DNA of 64,000 nucleotides, from contig CP110972.1 of assembly GCA_028869255.1 (NCBI GenBank), positions 6,486,001 through 6,550,000 of the forward strand, given 5' to 3'. Source of the DNA: Pseudomonas poae (GTDB lineage: Bacteria; Pseudomonadota; Gammaproteobacteria; Pseudomonadales; Pseudomonadaceae). Position numbers and translations under genes: made by a program. Positions 57,732 to 64,000 of the stretch are shown here, one piece after another. Position 1 is the first letter of the stretch. The number at the start of each line of letters is the position of its first letter. The notes below the pieces were generated by a model. The model was given only the letters and a program-made list of their open reading frames with translations. It was not told where the DNA came from and made no database searches.

Positions 57732-57759
57732 TTGTCTTGCCACAGGGATGCGCTACCAT
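57732..57759 (+). promoter_or_regulatory. Candidate promoter of the nrdR-rib-nusB-thiL operon
   Basis: TTGTCT (57732-57737) and TACCAT (57754-57759) are 16 bp apart, 30 nt upstream of the nrdR ATG. The gap back to the lipoprotein gene is 140 nt and AT-rich around 57680-57715, and may also hold the divergent promoter. Confidence 0.5.
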
Positions 57760-57788
57760 GGCCCTCCCTTTTTTTGTTGCCTGCCACC

Positions 57789-58259
57789 ATGCACTGTCCC
57801 TTCTGCGGTGCCAACGACACCAAGGTCATTGACTCGCGTCTGGTCGCCGAGGGCGATCAGGTTCGTCGCCGGCGTGAATGCCTGGCCTCTGGCTGCGGTG
57901 AACGTTTCACCACCTTCGAAACTGCCGAACTGGTATTGCCGCGTCTGATCAAGTCCGACGGCAGTCGCCAGCCTTTCGACGAAGACAAACTGCGCGCCGG
58001 TATGCAGCGCGCCCTGGAAAAACGCCCGGTGAGTGTCGAGCGGCTGGAGGCGGCGCTGGTGCATATCAAGCACAAGCTGCGCGCCACCGGTGAGCGCGAA
58101 ATCAAGAGCCTGGTGGTTGGAGAACTGGTGATGGGCGAGCTGCAAAAGCTCGACGAAGTCGCCTATATCCGTTTCGCCTCGGTGTATCGACGCTTCCAGG
58201 ACCTCAATGAGTTCCGCGAAGAGATCGACCGCCTGGCCCGTGAGCCGGTAAAGAAATGA
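57789..58259 (+). CDS. nrdR: Transcriptional repressor NrdR (unusual zinc ribbon)
   Basis: NrdR represses ribonucleotide reductase genes when dATP/ATP occupy its ATP-cone. I start at ATG 57789 ([17 protein letters not shown]), giving 156 residues. The N-terminal zinc ribbon has Cys3-x2-Cys6, but the second pair is Cys31-x4-Cys36 ([11 protein letters not shown]). The family, as I know it, reads CLACGERF with x2, two residues shorter. The ATP-cone (residues about 49-139) is normal. The extra TCTGGC follows a CCTGG and looks like a partial duplication of CTGGC. Its stop overlaps ribD (ATGA). Confidence 0.92.
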   Translation: MHCPFCGANDTKVIDSRLVAEGDQVRRRRECLASGCGERFTTFETAELVLPRLIKSDGSRQPFDEDKLRAGMQRALEKRPVSVERLEAALVHIKHKLRATGEREIKSLVVGELVMGELQKLDEVAYIRFASVYRRFQDLNEFREEIDRLAREPVKK

Positions 58260-59392
58260 CCCCACCTTCTGCTGAACAAGCCGTCCTCGACGCCCATTAC
58301 ATGGCCCGCGCCCTCGAACTGGCGCGCCAGGGCCTGTACACCACTCACCCCAACCCACGGGTGGGCTGCGTGATTGTGCGCGATGGGCAGATCGTCGGCG
58401 AAGGCTGGCATGTGCGCACCGGCGAGCCGCATGCCGAAGTGCACGCCCTGCGCGCTGCCGGTGACAAGGCCCGCGGCGCCACGGCCTACGTCACTCTCGA
58501 ACCGTGCAGCCACTATGGGCACACCCCGCCGTGCGCCGATGCGTTGGTGACGGCCGGGCTGGCGCGGGTGGTCGCGGCCATGCAGGACCCCAACCCGGAA
58601 GTCGCCGGGCGCGGCATGCAGCGCCTGGCCCAGGCCGGGATCGAGACACGCAGCGGGGTGTTGGAAGGCGAAGCTCGGGCCCTCAACCAGGGCTTCCTCA
58701 AGCGCATGGAACACGGCCTGCCGTTTGTGCGGGTCAAGCTGGCGATGAGCCTGGACGGCCGCACCGCGATGGCCAGCGGCGAAAGCCAATGGATCACCGG
58801 CCCGGCTGCCCGCGCCGCCGTGCAGCGCCTGCGCGCCGAGGCCAGCGTGGTGCTGACCGGTGCCGACACGGTGCTGGCCGATGGTGCGCGCCTGACCGTA
58901 CGCGCCGCCGAATTGGCCCTGGACGAAGCCACCACCGCCCTGGCCATGTCGCGCCCACCGCTGCGCGTGCTGATCGACGGCCGCCTGCGGGTGCCGCTTA
59001 ATGCACCGTTTTTCAAGGCTGGCCCGGCGCTGGTCATTACCTGTGTCACCGCGGAAAACCAGTTTCCCCGTGGTCCGGAGTGCCTGGTGGTGCCGGGCGT
59101 AGAGGGCCAGGTCGACTTGCGCTCGGCGCTCGTCGCCCTGGCGGCGCGTGGCGTCAACGAAGTGCTGGTAGAAGCCGGCCCCAGCCTGGCGGGCGCGTTT
59201 GCCCAGCAGGGCCTGGTGGACGAGTACGTGATATTCGTTGCCGGCAAGTTCCTGGGCTCCGCCGCCCGGCCGTTGCTGGACTGGCCGCTTGAGAAACTCG
59301 CCGACGCCCCCCAACTCAAGATCACTGAAATGCGCGCTGTAGGCGACGACTGGCGAGTCACTGCCATCCCGGTGCCAGCAGCGAGCGTATAA
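58256..59392 (+). CDS. ribD: Bifunctional riboflavin deaminase/reductase RibD
   Basis: Catalyses the second and third steps of riboflavin synthesis: deamination of the pyrimidine, then reduction of the ribose side chain. The 378-residue protein has the zinc deaminase motif HAEVHAL (about residues 61-67) and [11 protein letters not shown] (about 83-93). The C-terminal reductase domain begins near [20 protein letters not shown] overlaps the nrdR stop by 4 nt. First rib gene of the operon. Confidence 0.95.
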   Translation: MTPPSAEQAVLDAHYMARALELARQGLYTTHPNPRVGCVIVRDGQIVGEGWHVRTGEPHAEVHALRAAGDKARGATAYVTLEPCSHYGHTPPCADALVTAGLARVVAAMQDPNPEVAGRGMQRLAQAGIETRSGVLEGEARALNQGFLKRMEHGLPFVRVKLAMSLDGRTAMASGESQWITGPAARAAVQRLRAEASVVLTGADTVLADGARLTVRAAELALDEATTALAMSRPPLRVLIDGRLRVPLNAPFFKAGPALVITCVTAENQFPRGPECLVVPGVEGQVDLRSALVALAARGVNEVLVEAGPSLAGAFAQQGLVDEYVIFVAGKFLGSAARPLLDWPLEKLADAPQLKITEMRAVGDDWRVTAIPVPAASV

Positions 59393-59439
59393 TTCTGACC
59401 GGGCGCTCAGGTGCCCGCACCGTTTTCCAGGAGAAGGCC

Positions 59440-60102
59440 ATGTTCACCGGCATTATCGAATCCATTGGCAGCATCCGCGCCATGACCCCCAAAGGCGGCG
59501 ACGTGCGCCTGCTGGTTGAAACCGGCAAGCTCGACCTCGGCGACGTCAAGCTGGGCGACAGCATCGCCGTCAGCGGCGTGTGCCTGACCGTTATCGAGCT
59601 GCCGGGTAACGGCTTTGCTGCCGATGTCAGCCGCGAAACCCTGGACTGCACCGCGATGAACGACCTCAAAGCCGGCAGCCCGGTCAACCTGGAAAAAGCC
59701 CTGACCCCGACCACCCGCCTGGGTGGCCACTTGGTCAGCGGCCACGTCGACGGCGTCGGCGAAGTGGTTGCTCGCAGCGAAAACGCACGTGCCGTGGAGT
59801 TCCGTATCCGTGCGCCCAAAGAGCTGGCCAAGTACATTGCCCACAAAGGCTCGATCACCGTCGACGGCACCAGCCTGACCGTGAACGCGGTGAATGGCGC
59901 TGAATTTGAACTGACCATCATTCCCCACACCCTGAGCGAAACCATCATGGCCTCGTACCAGCCAGGTCGCCGGGTGAACCTGGAAGTCGACTTGCTTGCC
60001 CGTTACCTGGAGCGCCTGCTGATGGGCGATAAGGCCGCAGAGCCTGCATCAGGAAACATCACCGAAAGTTTTCTAGCCGCCAATGGCTACCTGAAATCCT
60101 GA
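59440..60102 (+). CDS. ribC: Riboflavin synthase alpha subunit
   Basis: Dismutates two 6,7-dimethyl-8-ribityllumazine molecules to riboflavin (gene called ribC in Pseudomonas, ribE or ribC elsewhere). The 220-residue protein has two lumazine-binding repeats, beginning MFTGIIESIGSI and, at about residue 98, LGGHLVSGHVDGVG. ATG follows CAGGAGAAGGCC. It lies between ribD and ribB(A). Confidence 0.94.
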   Translation: MFTGIIESIGSIRAMTPKGGDVRLLVETGKLDLGDVKLGDSIAVSGVCLTVIELPGNGFAADVSRETLDCTAMNDLKAGSPVNLEKALTPTTRLGGHLVSGHVDGVGEVVARSENARAVEFRIRAPKELAKYIAHKGSITVDGTSLTVNAVNGAEFELTIIPHTLSETIMASYQPGRRVNLEVDLLARYLERLLMGDKAAEPASGNITESFLAANGYLKS

Positions 60103-60117
60103 CCAAGGGGGTGCCGC

Positions 60118-61209
60118 GTGGCGCTCAATAGCATCGAAGAACTGGTTGAAGACATCCGCCAAGGCAAGATGGTCATCCTGATGGATGACGAAGACCGCGA
60201 GAACGAAGGCGACATCATCATGGCCGCCGAGGCTTGCAAGCCTGAGCACATCAACTTCATGGCCAAGCACGCCCGTGGGCTGATCTGCATGCCCATGAGC
60301 CGCGAGCGCTGCGAGTTGCTCAAGTTGCCGTTGATGGCGCCGCGCAACGGGTCGGGTTTCGGCACCAAGTTCACCGTATCGATTGAAGCGACCACCGGCG
60401 TCACCACCGGGATCTCCGCCGCCGACCGCGCCCGCACGGTGCAAGCGGCTGCCGCGAAAGACGCCAAGGCTGAAGATATCGTCAGCCCGGGCCATATCTT
60501 CCCGCTGATGGCCCAACCGGGCGGTACCCTTGCTCGCGCCGGCCATACCGAAGCCGCCTGCGACCTGGCGCGCATGGCCGGGTTCGAGCCGAGCGGCGTG
60601 ATCTGCGAAGTGATGAACGACGACGGCACCATGGCCCGTCGCGCCGAACTCGAGGCGTTTGCCGCCGAACACGACATCAAGATCGGCACCATCGCCGACC
60701 TGATTCACTACCGCATGATCCACGAACGTACCGTTCAGCGGATTGCCGAGCAGCCACTGGACAGCGAACTGGGCCAATTCAATCTGGTGACCTACCGTGA
60801 TTCGGTGGAAGGCGACGTGCACATGGCGCTGACCCTGGGCAGCATTTGCGCCGACGAACCGACCCTGGTGCGCGTGCACAACATGGACCCGCTGCGCGAC
60901 CTGTTGATGGTCAAGCAACCGGGCCGCTGGAGCCTGCGGGCCGCCATGGCCGCGGTGTCCGAGGCCGGCAGCGGTGTGGTGCTGCTGTTGGGTAACCCGG
61001 TGGATGGCGATGTATTGCTCGCGCATATTCGCGAAACCGCCGAGCACACACAGGTCAAAACGCCGACCACTTACAGCATCGTCGGTGCCGGTTCGCAGAT
61101 CCTGCGTGACCTCGGTGTGCGCAAAATGCGCCTGATGAGCGCACCGATGAAATTTAATGCGATATCCGGTTTCGACCTGGAAGTTGTAGAATACGTGCCC
61201 TCCGAATAA
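60118..61209 (+). CDS. ribBA: 3,4-dihydroxy-2-butanone-4-phosphate synthase with degenerate GTP cyclohydrolase II-like domain
   Basis: The N-terminal domain (about residues 1-200) makes the four-carbon precursor from ribulose 5-phosphate; DDEDRENEGD and the HTEAACDLARMAG segment are the active-site motifs. The C-terminal domain has the GCH II fold but lacks the zinc cysteines and the VHSECLTGD-type motif (RVHNMDPLRDLLM instead). GTP cyclohydrolase activity is thus not expected and a separate ribA must exist elsewhere. Start GTG 60118; 363 residues. Confidence 0.92.
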   Translation: MALNSIEELVEDIRQGKMVILMDDEDRENEGDIIMAAEACKPEHINFMAKHARGLICMPMSRERCELLKLPLMAPRNGSGFGTKFTVSIEATTGVTTGISAADRARTVQAAAAKDAKAEDIVSPGHIFPLMAQPGGTLARAGHTEAACDLARMAGFEPSGVICEVMNDDGTMARRAELEAFAAEHDIKIGTIADLIHYRMIHERTVQRIAEQPLDSELGQFNLVTYRDSVEGDVHMALTLGSICADEPTLVRVHNMDPLRDLLMVKQPGRWSLRAAMAAVSEAGSGVVLLLGNPVDGDVLLAHIRETAEHTQVKTPTTYSIVGAGSQILRDLGVRKMRLMSAPMKFNAISGFDLEVVEYVPSE

Positions 61210-61254
61210 AGGCTGGCGCTTTTTGCCCCTTGTTCGCGGTTAAATCATCACTGA

Positions 61255-61275
61255 GGGACGCACTTTTCGCGTCCC
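61255..61275 (+). other. Hairpin in the ribBA-ribH spacer
   Basis: GGGACGC (61255-61261) pairs with GCGTCCC (61269-61275) around ACTTTTC. It stands in the 88-nt gap before ribH, with GGCTCTTT after it. It may attenuate or process the transcript. I saw no FMN-riboswitch signature in this gap. Confidence 0.45.
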
Positions 61276-61297
61276 GGCTCTTTAAGAGATTTGTCGA

Positions 61298-61774
61298 ATG
61301 ACCCTGAAGACCATCGAAGGTACCTTCATCGCCCCCAAAGGCCGCTATGCCCTGGTGGTTGGCCGCTTCAACAGCTTCGTGGTTGAAAGCCTGGTAAGCG
61401 GTGCCGTGGACGCCCTGGTTCGCCACGGTGTGAGCGAGAGCGACATCACTATCATCCGCGCCCCTGGCGCCTTCGAAATTCCACTGGTTGCGCAAAAAGT
61501 TGCACAACAGGGTGAATACGCGGCGATCATCGCCCTGGGCGCGGTCATTCGTGGCGGCACTCCGCACTTCGAATACGTGGCTGGCGAATGCACCAAGGGC
61601 CTGGCCCAGGTGTCCATGGAGTTCGGCGTGCCGGTTGCTTTCGGCGTGCTGACCGTGGATTCCATCGAGCAAGCCATCGAGCGTTCCGGCACCAAGGCCG
61701 GTAACAAAGGCGCTGAAGCTGCCCTGTCCGCGCTGGAAATGGTCAGCCTGCTGTCGCAGTTGGAGGCCAAGTGA
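61298..61774 (+). CDS. ribH: 6,7-dimethyl-8-ribityllumazine synthase
   Basis: Condenses the RibBA and RibD products to the lumazine used by riboflavin synthase; forms icosahedral or pentameric assemblies. The 158-residue protein starts [20 protein letters not shown], with the [22 protein letters not shown] and [12 protein letters not shown] motifs holding the substrate pocket. The stop overlaps the nusB GTG by 4 nt. Confidence 0.95.
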   Translation: MTLKTIEGTFIAPKGRYALVVGRFNSFVVESLVSGAVDALVRHGVSESDITIIRAPGAFEIPLVAQKVAQQGEYAAIIALGAVIRGGTPHFEYVAGECTKGLAQVSMEFGVPVAFGVLTVDSIEQAIERSGTKAGNKGAEAALSALEMVSLLSQLEAK

Positions 61775-62271
61775 TTTCCGACGAGAGCGATCGTTTCAAC
61801 CCACGCGACCCACGCCCAGCGGACGCCGGCAAGCCGTCCAAGAGCGAGAAGCGCCGTGCGGCCCGTCAGCTCGCCACCCAGGCGCTGTACCAGCGTCATA
61901 TGGCCGGCACTTCGCTGAACGAGATCGAAGCGCAATTTCGCGTCGATAACGACTTCACCTTTGCCGATCAGAGCTACTTCCACGACATCCTGCACGGTGT
62001 TCCGGCCAATATGACCGAGATCGACACTGCGCTGGCCCCGTGCCTGGACCTGACCCTCGAAGAGCTCGACCCGGTTGAACTGGCCGTGCTGCGCCTGTCC
62101 ACCTGGGAGCTGCTCAAGCGCGTCGACGTGCCGTACCGCGTGGTGATCAACGAAGGTATCGAGCTGGCAAAAGTCTACGGTTCGACCGACGGCCACAAGT
62201 TCGTCAACGGTGTGCTCGACAAGCTGGCCCCGCGCCTGCGCGAAGCCGAAGTGAAGGAACACAAGCGCTAA
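61771..62271 (+). CDS. nusB: Transcription antitermination factor NusB
   Basis: NusB binds boxA of rRNA leaders as a heterodimer with NusE (S10). Start GTG 61771 overlaps ribH. The 166-residue product has a variable basic N-terminus and then the all-helical NusB fold from [18 protein letters not shown]. It also has the conserved [17 protein letters not shown] and [10 protein letters not shown] motifs. Member of the rib operon, the conserved ribH-nusB-thiL order. Confidence 0.95.
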   Translation: MISDESDRFNPRDPRPADAGKPSKSEKRRAARQLATQALYQRHMAGTSLNEIEAQFRVDNDFTFADQSYFHDILHGVPANMTEIDTALAPCLDLTLEELDPVELAVLRLSTWELLKRVDVPYRVVINEGIELAKVYGSTDGHKFVNGVLDKLAPRLREAEVKEHKR

Positions 62272-62288
62272 GTTGCGCTTGTAGTGCT

Positions 62289-63254
62289 TTGGGCGAGTTT
62301 GAGCTGATCCGCAACTACTTCGCCGCCGCGCCGTGTGCGCAGGGCGGTGAAGGTATTGCGCTGGGGATCGGCGACGACTGCGCCTTGCTGGCGCTCCCCG
62401 CCGGGGAGCAGCTGGCGGTCTCTACCGATACATTGGTGGCCGGCGTGCATTTTGCCGACCCCTGTGACCCCTTCCTGCTCGGCCAGCGCTCGCTGGCCGT
62501 GGCGGTGAGCGACCTGGCTGCCATGGGCGCCCACCCGCTCGCATTTACCCTTGCCCTTACCACGCCGACAGTTGATGCCGATTGGCTGCAACGCTATGCC
62601 CAGGGTTTGAATGCCATGGCGCAGCGCTGCGGCGTCGGGCTGGTGGGCGGCGACACCACACGTGGGCCGCTGAGCCTGACCCTGACCGTGTTTGGCCGTG
62701 TACCGGCCGGGCAGGCGTTGACCCGCAGCGGTGCGCAGCCGGGCGACCTGCTGTGTGTGGGCGGCGAGCTGGGCAATGCCGCCGGCGCCTTGCCGCTGGT
62801 GTTGGGGCAGCGCAGCGCCGACGCGGCTATCGCCGAGCCGCTGCTGGCGCATTACTGGTCGCCGCAGCCGCAGTTGGCGCTGGGGCTGGCGCTGCGAGGC
62901 AAGGCGACGTCGGCGATGGATATTTCCGACGGGCTTCTGGCCGATTGCGGGCATATCGCCAAGGCATCGGCTGTCAGCCTGTTGATCGAGCGCGAGCAGC
63001 TGCCGTTATCCGTGGCGCTGCTGGCGTTTGTCGGCGAAGACGCGGCCCGCGTGGCGGCCCTGAGTGGCGGTGACGACTACGTGCTGGCGTTCACCCTGCC
63101 GCCCGTGGCGCTTGCGCCATTGTTGGCCGACGGCTGGCCGATCCATGTGATCGGCCGGGTCGAGGCGGGGCAGGGCGTGACGTTGCTCGACGCCAATGGG
63201 CAAGACATCACCCCGGCCCTGCGCGGCTATCAGCATTTTGGCGAGACGCCCTGA
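62289..63254 (+). CDS. thiL: Thiamine-monophosphate kinase
   Basis: Phosphorylates thiamine monophosphate to the coenzyme thiamine diphosphate. The 321-residue protein probably starts at TTG 62289 (MGEFELIRNYFAAAP), the family start; no strong ribosome-binding site is visible. PurM-like fold motifs include GIGDDCALL (about residues 29-37), GGDTTRGP, AMDISDGLLADCGH and SGGDDYVLAF. Unlike the usual thiL-pgpA arrangement, a solute-binding protein gene follows. Confidence 0.93.
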   Translation: MGEFELIRNYFAAAPCAQGGEGIALGIGDDCALLALPAGEQLAVSTDTLVAGVHFADPCDPFLLGQRSLAVAVSDLAAMGAHPLAFTLALTTPTVDADWLQRYAQGLNAMAQRCGVGLVGGDTTRGPLSLTLTVFGRVPAGQALTRSGAQPGDLLCVGGELGNAAGALPLVLGQRSADAAIAEPLLAHYWSPQPQLALGLALRGKATSAMDISDGLLADCGHIAKASAVSLLIEREQLPLSVALLAFVGEDAARVAALSGGDDYVLAFTLPPVALAPLLADGWPIHVIGRVEAGQGVTLLDANGQDITPALRGYQHFGETP

Positions 63255-63318
63255 ATCGGCGAGCTACGCTACCCTCTATGCAGTCAAATGGACACAAGAC
63301 CTTTAGGAGGTCACCTCT

Positions 63319-64000
63319 ATGGATGTGCGCCGCTGGCTGCTGATACTGCTGTGTGCCTTCACGGCTATGGCGCAGGCGCAGGGGCCCGGCAAGGTCCTGC
63401 TGGCCAGCGAAGCCTGGGACGACTACACCAATGCCGACGGCAGCGGCCTGGCCTGGGACGTGCTGCGCCAGGTGTTCGAGCCGGCCGGGATCACCCTGCA
63501 AACCCGCACCGTGCCCTACACCCGTTCGGTCGGCCTGGCCCAGCGGGGCGAGGTGGATGGCTGGGTTGGTGCTTATCGCGATGAAGCCAAGGGCGTGTTG
63601 TACCCGCACTGGAACTACGATTCGGACCACATCTACGCCCTCGGGCTCGCCGGCAAACCGGCGCCCACGCTCGTTACACTGGGCAATTACCGTCTGGCCT
63701 GGGTGCGTGGCTACCAATACGAGGCGTATTTGCCGAATGTGAAGCGCTTCAACCAGATCCAGCGGCGCGACGGCATCCTGCCGATGCTGCAGCATGGTCG
63801 GGTCGATTTCTACATCGATGCGTTGACCGAGGCCAAGTACGTGCTCAGTCAGTCGGATGATCCCACGCAGTTCTCGCTCACCCACCTCGTCGAACTGCCG
63901 CTTTACATAGGCTTTGCCGATAACGAGCGCGGACGCCGGTTGATGGCGGTGTTTGACGGGCGCATGGCGATGCTGGTGAAAAGCGGCGAGCTAAAGCCGA
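63319..64000 (+). CDS. Periplasmic substrate-binding protein, SBP_bac_3 type (3' partial)
   Basis: Amino-acid-type solute-binding protein, open at the window end (227 codons visible). ATG 63319 after a strong AGGAGGTCACCTCT. Signal peptide MDVRRWLLILLCAFTAMAQA. The sequence then shows the bilobed SBP_bac_3 pattern (ASEAWDDYTNADGSGLAWDV; HGRVDFYIDALTEAKYV). No permease is visible, so it may serve as an orphan sensor or receptor. The ligand cannot be assigned. Confidence 0.85.
   Translation, partial: MDVRRWLLILLCAFTAMAQAQGPGKVLLASEAWDDYTNADGSGLAWDVLRQVFEPAGITLQTRTVPYTRSVGLAQRGEVDGWVGAYRDEAKGVLYPHWNYDSDHIYALGLAGKPAPTLVTLGNYRLAWVRGYQYEAYLPNVKRFNQIQRRDGILPMLQHGRVDFYIDALTEAKYVLSQSDDPTQFSLTHLVELPLYIGFADNERGRRLMAVFDGRMAMLVKSGELKP

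Noticed and set aside
61210..61297. FMN riboswitch upstream of ribH
   Set aside because: The 88-nt gap is too short and lacks the conserved RFN elements; only a simple 7-bp hairpin is present. No RFN element was seen before ribD either.

Overview
The window is a chromosomal segment of a Pseudomonas of the fluorescens group. The evidence is family-level: ribosomal, RNA polymerase and EF-G/EF-Tu proteins of Pseudomonas type, the katA-ferritin-uvrA-MFS-ssb neighbourhood, REP/REPIN palindromes built on TGTGGGAG and GGCTTGC cores, and high-GC codon use. No prophage, IS element, CRISPR array, tRNA or rRNA gene was seen.

Positions 1-26.7 kb hold the transcription/translation block, all on the + strand: rpoB (5' end outside the window), rpoC, the str operon (rpsL-rpsG-fusA-tuf), the S10 and spc operons (rpsJ to rpmJ) and the alpha operon (rpsM-rpsK-rpsD-rpoA-rplQ). 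Good sigma70-type promoters (hexamers 17 bp apart) precede rpsL, rpsJ, rpsH and rpsM. Hairpins separate the units, including a 70-nt near-perfect hairpin between rpoC and rpsL.

Positions 26.7-38.5 kb carry stress and housekeeping genes: katA, a ferritin of the FtnA type, uvrA (minus) with a LexA box, a YajR-like MFS transporter with ssb, a LysR regulator divergent from a trans-aconitate methyltransferase, an isochorismatase-like hydrolase, and a DUF3182/alpha-beta hydrolase pair.

Positions 38.5-57.7 kb are more accessory and are dotted with REPINs. They contain the membrane-lipid set ybhP-clsB-ybhN, an AraJ-type MFS transporter, a large MscS channel, the Lhr helicase, an RmlD-like protein, OmpW, a four-gene ZrgA/DUF2796-ABC-DUF3299 cluster probably linked to zinc, the CnoX chaperedoxin, a methyltransferase and a YbaY lipoprotein. 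Positions 57.7-64 kb hold nrdR-ribD-ribC-ribB(A)-ribH-nusB-thiL, making and regulating deoxynucleotides, riboflavin and thiamine diphosphate, then a truncated periplasmic solute-binding protein.

The most striking observation concerns data integrity or methylation. Five genes are broken by single-base lesions (rpoB, rpoC, rplB, lhr and the ABC ATPase). At least three are essential. Four lesions fall exactly inside a CCWGG (Dcm-type) motif and the fifth lies a few bases from one. I read this as systematic sequence error at a modified motif rather than real gene loss.
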